Shown here piece after piece: positions 1 to 7,387 of a stretch of DNA of 11,076 nucleotides. The notes below the pieces were generated by a model. It searched no databases, was not told where the DNA came from, and saw only the letters and a program-made list of their open reading frames with translations. This DNA comes from Flavobacteriaceae bacterium. Its GTDB lineage: Bacteria; Bacteroidota; Bacteroidia; Flavobacteriales; Flavobacteriaceae. The position numbers and the translations under genes were made by a program. The stretch's first letter is position 1. Each line of letters starts with the position of its first letter. The stretch spans positions 1-11,076 of the forward strand of contig CANCFZ010000064.1 in NCBI GenBank assembly GCA_947377425.1, given 5' to 3'.

Positions 1-273
1 TTAGTCGCTTCAGGAACTGGACAAACATCGAGAGTAGATGCATTGAAACAAGCAATTGAAAAAGCTGAAACTTTTGGTTTTGATTTGCATGGGGCAGTGA
101 TGGCAAGCGATGCTTTCTTTCCGTTTCCAGATTGTGTTGAGATTGCGCATCATTCAGGAATTACGGCTGTTATTCAACCCGGGGGTTCTATAAAAGACGA
201 AATGAGTATCAATTATTGCAATGAAAATAAAGTTGCAATGGTATTTACTGGAACACGTCATTTTAAACATTAA
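1..273 (+). CDS. purH: PurH C-terminal end (AICAR transformylase / IMP cyclohydrolase), 5' truncated by window
   Basis: This is the last 90 codons of the bifunctional purine enzyme PurH; the reading frame is open from base 1 and ends in TAA at 271-273. PurH carries out the last two steps of IMP synthesis in the cytoplasm: formyl transfer to AICAR, then ring closure. The visible part belongs to the AICAR transformylase domain. Recognisable family motifs are SRVDALKQAI, then GAVMASDAFFPFPD, then AVIQPGGSIKDE, and the typical terminal MVFTGTRHFKH. The C-terminus is therefore complete and the gene looks functional. Only the missing 5' part limits the call. The next gene, mreB, starts 57 bp downstream on the same strand, with a promoter-like element between, so read-through is possible but not required. 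Confidence 0.96.
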   Translation, partial: LVASGTGQTSRVDALKQAIEKAETFGFDLHGAVMASDAFFPFPDCVEIAHHSGITAVIQPGGSIKDEMSINYCNENKVAMVFTGTRHFKH

Positions 274-279
274 TTTTAT

Positions 280-287
280 TATTTTTG
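280..287 (+). promoter_or_regulatory. Candidate Bacteroidota -7 promoter element for the mre operon
   Basis: TATTTTTG matches the Bacteroidota sigma-A -7 consensus TAnnTTTG at all fixed positions. It sits in the 57-bp gap between the purH stop and the mreB start and would give a leader of roughly 35-40 nt. No clear TTTG -33 element lies at the usual distance; the best is TTTT at 261-264, only 15 nt upstream. The call therefore rests on one half of the promoter plus its location. It would be the only dedicated promoter seen ahead of the five-gene shape cluster. Confidence 0.4.
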
Positions 288-330
288 TAGGCTTAAACTA
301 TTTATAACAAACTAAAACCCTTTTATTAGT

Positions 331-1359
331 ATGGGATTTTTTGATTTCATGACCGAGGATATAGCAATTGACCTTGGTACCGCAAACACGCTAATCATCC
401 ACAACGATAAAGTTGTGATTGATAGCCCTTCTATTGTTGCCAGAGACAGAGTATCTGGAAAAATCATTGCTGTTGGAAAAGAAGCCAGCATGATGCAAGG
501 TAAAACTCATGAAAACATAAAAACGATACGCCCATTAAAAGACGGAGTAATTGCCGATTTTGATGCGTCTGAAAAGATGATTAGTATGTTTATCAAAAGT
601 ATTCCGGCTTTAAAGAAAAAAATGTTTACGCCTGCTTTACGTATGGTGGTTTGCATTCCGTCAGGAATTACAGAAGTGGAGATGCGTGCCGTAAAAGAAA
701 GTTGTGAGCGTGTCAATGGGAAAGAAGTATATTTGATTCATGAGCCAATGGCTGCTGCTATCGGTATTGGAATTGATATTATGCAACCCAAAGGAAACAT
801 GATTGTTGATATTGGTGGAGGAACAACAGAAATTGCTGTTATCGCTCTTGGTGGAATTGTTTGTGATAAATCCGTTAAAATTGCGGGTGATGTTTTTACT
901 AATGACATCATTTATTACATGAGAACACAACACAATCTTTTTGTGGGAGAAACCACAGCGGAGAAAATTAAAATCACAGTAGGGTCTGCAACTGATGCAT
1001 TAGATACTCCTCCAGACGACATGTCGGTTCAAGGAAGAGATTTACTTACCGGTAAACCAAAACAAGTAGAGGTTTCTTTTAGAGAAATTGCAAAAGCATT
1101 AGACAAATCCATTCAACGTATTGAAGATGCGGTTATGGAAACTTTATCGCAAACTCCGCCTGAATTAGCAGCCGATATTTATAACACGGGTATTTATTTA
1201 GCAGGTGGAGGTTCGATGCTTCGCGGTTTAGATAAACGTATTTCATTAAAAACAGATTTACCCGTTTATATTGCAGAAGATCCATTGAAAGCTGTTGTTA
1301 GAGGAACAGGTATGGCATTGAAGAACATCCCAAAATTTAGAAGCATCTTAATTAAATAA
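331..1359 (+). CDS. mreB: Rod shape-determining protein MreB (bacterial actin)
   Basis: A 342-residue actin-like ATPase, the usual MreB length. MreB filaments bind the inner face of the cytoplasmic membrane and steer the elongasome during lateral wall synthesis. The nucleotide-binding elements of the actin fold are all present: phosphate-1 loop DLGTANT at residues 14-20, the glutamate of the HEPMAAAIG segment (E138) expected to position the attacking water, phosphate-2 loop DIGGGTTE at 160-167, and the adenosine-binding AGGGSMLRGL at 291-300. The short N-terminus MGFFDFMTED is hydrophobic and amphipathic, as expected for the membrane-binding helix of Gram-negative MreB. The ATG at 331 places this helix directly before the first beta strand, which supports the start; no Shine-Dalgarno is visible, normal for Bacteroidota. 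First gene of the mreBCD-mrdA-rodA cluster; mreC follows after 52 bp. Confidence 0.98.
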   Translation: MGFFDFMTEDIAIDLGTANTLIIHNDKVVIDSPSIVARDRVSGKIIAVGKEASMMQGKTHENIKTIRPLKDGVIADFDASEKMISMFIKSIPALKKKMFTPALRMVVCIPSGITEVEMRAVKESCERVNGKEVYLIHEPMAAAIGIGIDIMQPKGNMIVDIGGGTTEIAVIALGGIVCDKSVKIAGDVFTNDIIYYMRTQHNLFVGETTAEKIKITVGSATDALDTPPDDMSVQGRDLLTGKPKQVEVSFREIAKALDKSIQRIEDAVMETLSQTPPELAADIYNTGIYLAGGGSMLRGLDKRISLKTDLPVYIAEDPLKAVVRGTGMALKNIPKFRSILIK

Positions 1360-1411
1360 TATTTCAAGAAACAAGTTTCGAACCGAATACGGACCATTGA
1401 ACTAAAAAGAA

Positions 1412-2239
1412 ATGCAGCAAATATTTAATTTTATATTTAAAAACAGCTATCGTATGCTGTTTTTGCTGCTTATGGTAATATCCTTATTACTAACCATTCA
1501 ATCGCATTCGTACCATAGAAGTAAAATGATTAGTTCGGCAAACTTCTTTACTGGTGGCGTGTATCAAATGACCAATAATGTTGAAGGTTATTTTAATTTG
1601 AAAGTTCAAAACGAAGAATTGGCAAAAGAAAACGCGCGGTTAAAAAGTTTGCTTTTCAATATCAAAGACACTACTAAAATTCCAAATTTAGATTCTATCA
1701 AAGGAGTTAAAAAAATCAATATCTTAGAATCGGAAGTAATCAAAAACTCGTATAGCAACCAAGTTAATTTTCTAACACTTAATACCGGATTTAAACAAGG
1801 TGTTAAATCAGACATGGGTGTTATTAATAGCGTTGGTATTGTTGGTGTGGTAGAAAACACCTCTGCAAATTATTGTACGGTTTTAAGTATTCTTAACACT
1901 GAATCGCCAATAAACGCAAAAATAAAAAAATCAAATCATATCGGTTCATTAACTTGGAATGGAAAGAATACTGGATTTGTGCAATTGGTTGATGTTCCTA
2001 GATTAGCTTCCGTTAAGAAAGGTGATACCATTGTTACAGGAGGTCAATCTCATATTTTTCCTGAAAATATCGGAATTGGAACTATCTATAAAATTTACAT
2101 CGATAATCAAACCAATTTTTACACTATTGATGTTAAACTATTCAATGACATGACCAGTTTAGGTCATGTATATATCATAAAAAATAAAGACAGCAACGAA
2201 ATTATAAACCTAGAAAAAAAGAACGAAAAGAATGAATAG
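1412..2239 (+). CDS. mreC: Rod shape-determining protein MreC
   Basis: A 275-residue bitopic membrane protein that links cytoplasmic MreB to the periplasmic wall enzymes and activates PBP2. One transmembrane helix is visible at about residues 13-31, preceded by a short cytoplasmic N-terminus. A charged coiled coil follows at about 55-85 (e.g. KVQNEELAKENARLK), then the two-lobed beta domain from about 100 to 255. Family signatures are SVGIVGVVENT at about 140-150 and VTGGQSHIFPENIGIGTI at about 208-225. The C-terminus ends in a short lysine/glutamate-rich tail with no proline-rich extension. The gene ends inside mreD (8-bp overlap, 2232-2239), suggesting translational coupling. Sequence similarity within MreC is generally low, so the call leans on motifs, architecture and gene order together, which agree well. 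Confidence 0.95.
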   Translation: MQQIFNFIFKNSYRMLFLLLMVISLLLTIQSHSYHRSKMISSANFFTGGVYQMTNNVEGYFNLKVQNEELAKENARLKSLLFNIKDTTKIPNLDSIKGVKKINILESEVIKNSYSNQVNFLTLNTGFKQGVKSDMGVINSVGIVGVVENTSANYCTVLSILNTESPINAKIKKSNHIGSLTWNGKNTGFVQLVDVPRLASVKKGDTIVTGGQSHIFPENIGIGTIYKIYIDNQTNFYTIDVKLFNDMTSLGHVYIIKNKDSNEIINLEKKNEKNE

Positions 2240-2738
2240 TGCTATGTTATACAATATCGCCCGATTCATTTTGCTGCTTGCGGTACAAGTTATTATTTTC
2301 AATAATTTCAACTTTCTGGGGTACATCAATCCGTACCCTTATATTTTATTCATCATTCTTTATCCTGTAAATGGAAATAAATATGGGTTATTAGCAGCAA
2401 GTTTTTTACTTGGATTAACAATGGATTTATTCTGTAATTCTGGTGGAGTTCATGCAGCTGCTTGCGTAATGCTTGCGTCCTTTAGACCGTCTTTATTCAA
2501 GTTCGCCTTTGGATTGAGTTATGAATATCAAACAGTTAGACTTAATGATGTATTGACTCCAGAACGTTTTTCGTTTATATTATTAGCGGTTATCATTCAT
2601 CATTTAACTTTGTTTGTTTTAGAAGTTTTCACTTTTGAATTCCTTTGGGACATTATTTTAAGAACTGTTGTCAGCACATTATTCACCATTATAATTTGTA
2701 TCTTAATTATTTACTTAATCAAGCCAAGTAAACGATGA
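2232..2738 (+). CDS. mreD: Rod shape-determining protein MreD
   Basis: A 168-residue, very hydrophobic inner-membrane protein with about five to six predicted transmembrane segments (roughly 7-27, 33-46, 49-68, 73-90, 113-134 and 140-163). MreD belongs to the elongasome and acts with MreC; its exact biochemical role is poorly defined. The family hallmark is the small-residue and aspartate motif in the third helix region, here GLTMDLFCNSGGVHAA at about 61-76, corresponding to the G..D...S.PLG.HA pattern of other MreD proteins. The start ATG at 2232 overlaps the mreC end by 8 bp; a second ATG at 2244 (residue 5) is a possible alternative. The stop shares ATGA with the mrdA start (4-bp overlap). 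Sequence divergence is high in this family, so gene order gives much of the certainty. Confidence 0.93.
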   Translation: MNSAMLYNIARFILLLAVQVIIFNNFNFLGYINPYPYILFIILYPVNGNKYGLLAASFLLGLTMDLFCNSGGVHAAACVMLASFRPSLFKFAFGLSYEYQTVRLNDVLTPERFSFILLAVIIHHLTLFVLEVFTFEFLWDIILRTVVSTLFTIIICILIIYLIKPSKR

Positions 2739-4693
2739 GAAAAGCATTGCTACCAGCATTAATACTTATCACAGCGTCTTTGTTGTTGATACGACTTTTC
2801 TATTTGCAAATTATTGATGACTCTTTCAAGTTGAAATCTGAAAACAATGCTATCAAAATAAAATATGATTACCCCGAAAGAGGTTATGTTTATGATAGAT
2901 ATGGCAAACTTTTAATTGCCAATCAACCTTCTTATGACATCATGGTTATTCCTAAGGATGTAAAAGAAATGGACACTGTAGAATTTTGCTCATTGTTAGA
3001 TGTAGACAAGGAATTTTTCATTACTAAAATGAAGAAAGCTAGAGTTTATAGTCCGATGTTACCTTCTGTTTTTCTTCCTCAATTGAACAAAATGGAATAT
3101 GCTGCTTTTCAAGAAAAGATTAGAAAATTTACAGGTTTTTATATTCAAAAACGTTCGTTAAGAGATTATCAAGTTGAATATGGCGCCAATGTTTTTGGAT
3201 TTATCACTCAAGTAAATGAAAACATCGTAAAGAAAAATCCGTATTATGTAGGAGGAGATTTAATTGGCAAACAAGGTATTGAAGAAAGTTACGAAACCTT
3301 TTTAAGAGGACAAAAAGGAGTAAAATACCTTCTTAAAGATAAATTTAACCGAGAAATTGGTTCTTACAAAGAAGGGAAATTCGATACTTTATCCAAACAA
3401 GGAGATGATTTAACTTTAACCATCGACGGAGAACTTCAAAAATATGGTGAAGAATTAATGGTCAACAAATGGGGTGGAATTGTAGCAATTGAACCCAAAA
3501 CAGGAGAAATTCTTGCTCTTGTAAGTGCTCCAGATTTTAATCCAGCTTTATTGGTAGGAAGACAACGTTCTAAAAATTACACTTTATTACACAACGATTC
3601 TATTGCAAAACCATTATATGACAGAGGGCTTTTAGCCGAATATCCACCAGGTTCGCCATTCAAAATATTAACCGCTTTGGTAGCTTTGCAAGAAGGTGTT
3701 ATTGATGAAAACACGACGTTTTATTGTAATCATGGATTTAGTTATGCTCGTGGCAGATTCATGAAATGCCACTGTCATGGAGGCGCGATGCAATTACACA
3801 ATGGAATTTATGAGTCATGCAACACCTATTTTTCTAATGTGTATATTAAAACTATAAACAAATACAACAACCATTCTTATGCTGTTGATAAATGGAGTGA
3901 TCACCTAAAAAGTTTCGGATTGGGAGCTTTTATGGGTTATGATTTACCCATCGGAAAAAAAGGCAAAATCCCAACATCAAAAACCTATAACAAATTATAT
4001 TCTGGATGGAATTGGGATGGAAAAACTATTGTATCTAATGCTATTGGTCAAGGAGAAGTTTTAACAACTCCTATTCAGCTGGCAAACTTAATGGCAACTG
4101 TTGCCAATCGAGGTTATTATTATACACCTCATATTGTTAAAAGAATTAAAGGAGAAATTTTAGATAAAAAATTCCGAACCAAGCATGTTACAACTATTGA
4201 CAGAAAACATTTTGAACCTGTAATTAGCGGAATGTTTGATGTGTACAACAAAGGAACGGCTTTTGGATTAGGAGTTGCAGGAATCGATATTTGTGGTAAA
4301 ACAGGAACTGCTGAGAACTATTTAAAAGTAAACGGAAAACGTGTGAAATTGCAAGATCACTCTATTTTTGTTGCCTTTGCACCCAAAGACAACCCTAAAA
4401 TTGCCATTGCAGTATTTGTAGAAAATGGTTATTGGGGAAAACGTTGGGCTGGACCAATTACAACTCTTATGATAGAAAAATATCTAAGAAGAAAAATCAC
4501 CAAAGTTGACTTTGAGAAACGAATGTTAGAAGGAAGTTTGAAAGACCAATACCGAAAGTTATACCCTCAAAAACATCAAGATAGCATTGCATTACTCAAT
4601 TCAAGAATAAAAGATAGTTTATACAAAATCAAACATAAAGATTCTATAAACGATAAAAAAGAAACCAAATTAGATTCTGTTAAAAAGAAGTAA
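2735..4693 (+). CDS. mrdA: Penicillin-binding protein 2, elongasome transpeptidase
   Basis: A 652-residue class B penicillin-binding protein that cross-links peptidoglycan in the periplasm during elongation, paired with RodA. A single N-terminal transmembrane anchor spans about residues 5-25. The pedestal (dimerisation) domain starts with the conserved PERGYVYDRYGKLLA-like stretch at 47-61. The transpeptidase domain carries all three active-site motifs: SPFK at 307-310 (nucleophile S307), SCN at 361-363 and KTG at 522-524. Between the first two lies a cysteine/histidine-rich stretch with C331, H333, C345, H346, C347, H348 and H355; E. coli PBP2 is reported to bind zinc in this region, so a metal site is plausible. 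After the transpeptidase fold (about residue 585) comes a charged tail of about 65 residues with four evenly spaced DS-hydrophobic units. Start overlaps mreD by 4 bp; rodA follows with no gap. Confidence 0.97.
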   Translation: MRKALLPALILITASLLLIRLFYLQIIDDSFKLKSENNAIKIKYDYPERGYVYDRYGKLLIANQPSYDIMVIPKDVKEMDTVEFCSLLDVDKEFFITKMKKARVYSPMLPSVFLPQLNKMEYAAFQEKIRKFTGFYIQKRSLRDYQVEYGANVFGFITQVNENIVKKNPYYVGGDLIGKQGIEESYETFLRGQKGVKYLLKDKFNREIGSYKEGKFDTLSKQGDDLTLTIDGELQKYGEELMVNKWGGIVAIEPKTGEILALVSAPDFNPALLVGRQRSKNYTLLHNDSIAKPLYDRGLLAEYPPGSPFKILTALVALQEGVIDENTTFYCNHGFSYARGRFMKCHCHGGAMQLHNGIYESCNTYFSNVYIKTINKYNNHSYAVDKWSDHLKSFGLGAFMGYDLPIGKKGKIPTSKTYNKLYSGWNWDGKTIVSNAIGQGEVLTTPIQLANLMATVANRGYYYTPHIVKRIKGEILDKKFRTKHVTTIDRKHFEPVISGMFDVYNKGTAFGLGVAGIDICGKTGTAENYLKVNGKRVKLQDHSIFVAFAPKDNPKIAIAVFVENGYWGKRWAGPITTLMIEKYLRRKITKVDFEKRMLEGSLKDQYRKLYPQKHQDSIALLNSRIKDSLYKIKHKDSINDKKETKLDSVKKK

Positions 4694-5956
4694 ATGAGAA
4701 ACCAAAGCATAACAAGCAATATTGATTGGATAAGTGTTGTCATCTTTATTACATTAGTAGTAATGGGATGGTTAAACATTTATTCTTCATCATTGTCATC
4801 AGTTACAGGCGATGGCTCCATCTTTGATTTATCTCAATTTTATGGCAAACAACTATTGTATATCGGACTGGCATTTCCATTAATTCTTGTAATTCTTTTT
4901 GTTGAAGGGAAGTTTTATGAAAAATATGCTTCTGTTATCTACACGATATCCGTTTTATCTATAGCTGGATTATTCCTATTTGGAAAATCAGTAAAAGGAC
5001 AAGCCAATTGGTACTCGTTTGGTGCATTCGGACTTCAGCCTTCAGAATTCGCAAAAGCCGCTACAGCATTGGCATTAGCCAAATATTTATCGGATGTTCA
5101 AGTGAATTTAAAAAACTTAAACAATCAAATTATTGCTTTATCAATCATATTTTTACCTGTATTATTAATAGCAATCCATGACCCAGGTAGTGCCTTAATT
5201 TACGCTATTTTCTTTGTTGTTTTGTATAGAGAAGGTTTGCCTGGTTGGTATTTATTAACTGGTTTTATTGCAATTATATTATTCATATTAATGCTTGTTA
5301 CCAACAATCCTTTTATTGTTGTTGGTATAGCGGCTGTTGTTTTAGTAATCAATTATTATCGAAGTCGATTAATAGACCGTAATATTCTTGCTAGTGGTAT
5401 TGTATTAGTAATCGTAGCTATTTTCTCGTTTTCGGTGAGTTTTGTTTTTAACAATGTATTCAAACAACACCATAGAGACCGTTTCAATATTTTATTGGGA
5501 AAACAAGTCGATATGAAAGGCATTGGATATAACATTCATCAATCAGAAATTGCCATCGGTTCTGGCGGATGGATTGGAAAAGGCTACCTTGAAGGAACAC
5601 AAACAAAAGGAGGTTTTGTACCTGAACAACACACCGATTACATCTTTACAACCGTTGGTGAAGAATGGGGTTTTGTAGGTTCTTTAATTGTTATTGGATT
5701 ATTTGTAGCCTTATTTTTAAGAATAATATACCTTTCCGAAAGGCAGAAAACAAAATTCAGTCGCGTCTATGGTTATTCTGTTGCTGGTATTTTATTCATA
5801 CACTTTTTTGTAAACATTGCAATGGTTGCGGGTATTTTCCCTACTGTTGGAATTCCGTTACCCTTCTTTTCGTATGGTGGTTCTGGGTTGTGGGGATTTA
5901 CAATATTATTGTTTATTTTCTTAAAAATGGATGCTAACAAGGTTAATGAGTGGTAA
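4694..5956 (+). CDS. rodA: RodA, SEDS-family peptidoglycan glycosyltransferase
   Basis: A 420-residue polytopic inner-membrane protein, close to typical SEDS length, with about ten transmembrane segments. RodA polymerises lipid II into glycan strands, working as a complex with PBP2 encoded immediately upstream. Conserved SEDS features visible are LQPSEFAKAATALALAKYL at 114-132, the DPGSALIY helix at 163-170, the large loop ending in GGFVPEQHTDYIFTTVGEEWG at about 306-326 (D315 aligns with the essential aspartate D262 of E. coli RodA), and the C-terminal GIFPTVGIPLPFFSYGGSG at 380-398. FtsW, the paralogue for division, is a possible confusion, but the zero-gap placement after mrdA in a complete mreBCD cluster argues strongly for RodA. 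The ATG follows directly on the mrdA stop, implying translational coupling. It faces a minus-strand gene, with only 5 bp between the stop codons. Confidence 0.96.
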   Translation: MRNQSITSNIDWISVVIFITLVVMGWLNIYSSSLSSVTGDGSIFDLSQFYGKQLLYIGLAFPLILVILFVEGKFYEKYASVIYTISVLSIAGLFLFGKSVKGQANWYSFGAFGLQPSEFAKAATALALAKYLSDVQVNLKNLNNQIIALSIIFLPVLLIAIHDPGSALIYAIFFVVLYREGLPGWYLLTGFIAIILFILMLVTNNPFIVVGIAAVVLVINYYRSRLIDRNILASGIVLVIVAIFSFSVSFVFNNVFKQHHRDRFNILLGKQVDMKGIGYNIHQSEIAIGSGGWIGKGYLEGTQTKGGFVPEQHTDYIFTTVGEEWGFVGSLIVIGLFVALFLRIIYLSERQKTKFSRVYGYSVAGILFIHFFVNIAMVAGIFPTVGIPLPFFSYGGSGLWGFTILLFIFLKMDANKVNEW

Positions 5957-5961
5957 TGTAA

Positions 5962-6765
5962 TTAAAAACTCCATCCTTTATAATCGCTCTTTTTCTCAAG
6001 CTCATTTTCAATTTTATCCTCCAGTTTTGGATAGAAATCTATTCCGGTCATTTTTTCAATTTCATCTACTGGAACAACAAATTCGTATAGTGGTTTGTTA
6101 CTATCAACAGCTGGAACCAAAAAACCAATCATTTTATACGCTCCATCAGATTCATCCAATAAAACTTTGTAGAAATAGTCAGGTACTGCAACATGCTCTT
6201 TACCAATTGTTTTTAAATTAGATCGTAAAACTCCACCTGTTACTACATAAATACCATCATATTTTGATGCCCAATAACGTACTTTACCCTCAAGGGTGTT
6301 CCAAATACCATCATTAAACTCATGCAATTGAGGTGAAATATTGGAAGTGAAAAAAGTATCGTCATAAGCATGTTCTGAAAATTTCATATCACCAGCCGGA
6401 CACAAATGCCCTTTATCATATCCCGAATTTTTATAGTTTTTCCAATTGGCAGAACCCGTTTCAACCTTATTATCTTCAATAAAAAATGGTCTTTCAAAAT
6501 CATGATACGAATTGGATTCCTTTAATTCATAAGCAACCCATTCAGCTTGTTCATATCCTTCCTTGTAAGACAATGTATAATAATCATGAACCACAATTTC
6601 ATTAGAAGTTGAACTTGGCAAAAAATCAAATGTCTGATTACCATTAGCCTTTCCTTTCTGAATTAAATCCTCATTAGTTTTTTCTTCATTATTCATTTTA
6701 CATGAAACAAATATTGTAGAAATCATTAGACATAAAAGCATTTTAAAAGCTAAACTATTTTTCAT
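5962..6765 (-). CDS. DNA/RNA non-specific endonuclease (NUC1 / Serratia nuclease family), predicted lipoprotein
   Basis: A 267-residue protein with a lipoprotein signal peptide: hydrophobic helix at about 5-20 and lipobox FVSC with the acylated cysteine at C22. The Bacteroidota surface-export signal is not clear after it (KMNNEEK lacks the compact acidic run), so it may stay on the periplasmic face of the outer membrane. The rest is a beta-beta-alpha-metal nuclease: WVAYEL at about 76-81, then YDKGHLCPAGDM at 116-127 containing the catalytic histidine H120, then SNISPQ with metal-ligand candidate N142, and FNDGIWNTLE at 150-159. The classical DRGH motif reads DKGH here. Such enzymes cleave DNA and RNA without sequence preference, with a divalent metal. 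No immunity gene or secretion partner adjoins it, so nutrient scavenging or degradation of extracellular DNA is a more natural guess than a toxin role. Convergent with rodA, divergent from the coiled-coil gene. Confidence 0.9.
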   Translation of the reverse strand: MKNSLAFKMLLCLMISTIFVSCKMNNEEKTNEDLIQKGKANGNQTFDFLPSSTSNEIVVHDYYTLSYKEGYEQAEWVAYELKESNSYHDFERPFFIEDNKVETGSANWKNYKNSGYDKGHLCPAGDMKFSEHAYDDTFFTSNISPQLHEFNDGIWNTLEGKVRYWASKYDGIYVVTGGVLRSNLKTIGKEHVAVPDYFYKVLLDESDGAYKMIGFLVPAVDSNKPLYEFVVPVDEIEKMTGIDFYPKLEDKIENELEKKSDYKGWSF

Positions 6766-6822
6766 ATTTTTATAAATTAAATCCTTTACTTAAACCAATA
6801 CTAATTTTAAACTGAAACAAAT
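6766..6822. promoter_or_regulatory. Divergent promoter region between nuclease and coiled-coil genes
   Basis: Only 57 bp separate two divergent start codons, so both promoters should lie here. Imperfect -7-like elements are visible: TAGTATTG on the minus strand (6803-6796) for the nuclease and TAATTTTA on the plus strand (6802-6809) for the coiled-coil gene. Each differs from TAnnTTTG at one fixed position. They overlap by 2 bp, and neither has a TTTG -33 element at normal spacing. The location is firm; the exact elements are tentative. Confidence 0.35.
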
Positions 6823-7338
6823 ATGAAAATTAAATTATTACTAACCACAGTTCTTCTAATAAGTTTTCAAAACTTTTTTGCTCAAGAAAATCAAGTCAAA
6901 CCAACTATTGATTCTACAACGCAAAATCAAGATAGTGTGTACACGGGAAAACCAAAAACTTTAGAAAAAGAAGTATTAGAACAACAACTCAAAGAAGGTA
7001 AAAAAGCTTTGAAACAACAACAAGAAGCCGAAAACCAAATAAAACAAGCTGAAAAAGATTCAAAAAGAGTTGAGAAAAAGCAAGACAAATTTGAGAAGGA
7101 ACAAAAACGAATTTCAAACGCTCAAGATGATGTTAATGATTCTCAATCTAAAATAGAAAAAGAGCAAAAGAAGCTTGAAAAAATGCAAGAGAAATTTGAA
7201 AAAAATAAATCAAAAGGAAAACTTTCTCCAGTTGAAATAGAACAAGGAAATGTAGATTTAACCAAACAACAACTAAGAATAAAAGAAGCTCAAGAGGATT
7301 TAGAAAAAGCTCAAAAGAAATTACAAAAATTAAGATGA
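6823..7338 (+). CDS. Secreted coiled-coil protein of unknown function
   Basis: A 171-residue protein I cannot assign to a named family. The N-terminus is a clear Sec signal peptide with predicted cleavage after A20 (FFA|QEN), the common flavobacterial pattern, so the mature protein should be periplasmic or exported. After a short linker at about 21-43, two helical blocks rich in lysine, glutamate and glutamine follow, at about 44-128 and 136-171. They contain near-repeats such as DKFEKEQKR, IEKEQKKLEK and EKFEKNK, separated by a break at KGKLSPVE (131-138). The protein has no cysteine or tryptophan and no visible enzymatic motif. The composition suggests a long alpha-helical coiled coil, perhaps a structural or envelope-spacing protein; that is inference only. 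It shares a 57-bp divergent promoter region with the nuclease gene and ends just before a strong hairpin, so it is probably a single-gene transcript. Confidence 0.85.
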   Translation: MKIKLLLTTVLLISFQNFFAQENQVKPTIDSTTQNQDSVYTGKPKTLEKEVLEQQLKEGKKALKQQQEAENQIKQAEKDSKRVEKKQDKFEKEQKRISNAQDDVNDSQSKIEKEQKKLEKMQEKFEKNKSKGKLSPVEIEQGNVDLTKQQLRIKEAQEDLEKAQKKLQKLR

Positions 7339-7345
7339 TTATTCT

Positions 7346-7370
7346 AAATCCACTTTCGGGTGGATTTGAT
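7346..7370 (+). terminator. Rho-independent-like terminator of the coiled-coil gene
   Basis: A perfect 8-bp stem, AAATCCAC (7346-7353) with GTGGATTT (7360-7367), closes a 6-nt loop (TTTCGG). It begins 8 nt after the stop codon and is followed by a T-rich stretch (GATTTTTCACTTT). The position and T-tract fit termination of the plus-strand gene. Confidence 0.7.
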
Positions 7371-7387
7371 TTTTCACTTTAATCCAT

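Noticed and set aside
661..933. Minus-strand open frame of 90 codons opposite mreB
   Set aside because: It lies wholly antisense to a well-supported gene, has no recognisable protein features and no promoter or neighbours of its own; the same applies to the other antisense frames over mreB, mreC and mrdA.
1368..1379. Short inverted repeat GAAAC-AA-GTTTC in the mreB-mreC gap
   Set aside because: A 5-bp stem with a 2-nt loop cannot form a stable hairpin and there is no T-tract, so it is not a terminator; it also lies inside a likely operon.
5180..5203. RodA HDPGSA in place of the more common PD.G.A motif
   Set aside because: The aspartate and glycine are retained and this position is variable among Bacteroidota SEDS proteins as far as I know, so it is not evidence of a defect.
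5931..6221. Plus-strand open frame running from the rodA end into the nuclease gene
   Set aside because: Most of it is antisense to conserved nuclease sequence and the translation resembles no protein family.
5962..7338. Nuclease plus small neighbour as a toxin-immunity or interbacterial effector module
   Set aside because: The nuclease has a lipoprotein signal rather than an effector delivery domain, and the neighbour is divergent, secreted and lacks the features of a known immunity protein; no secretion system genes are nearby.
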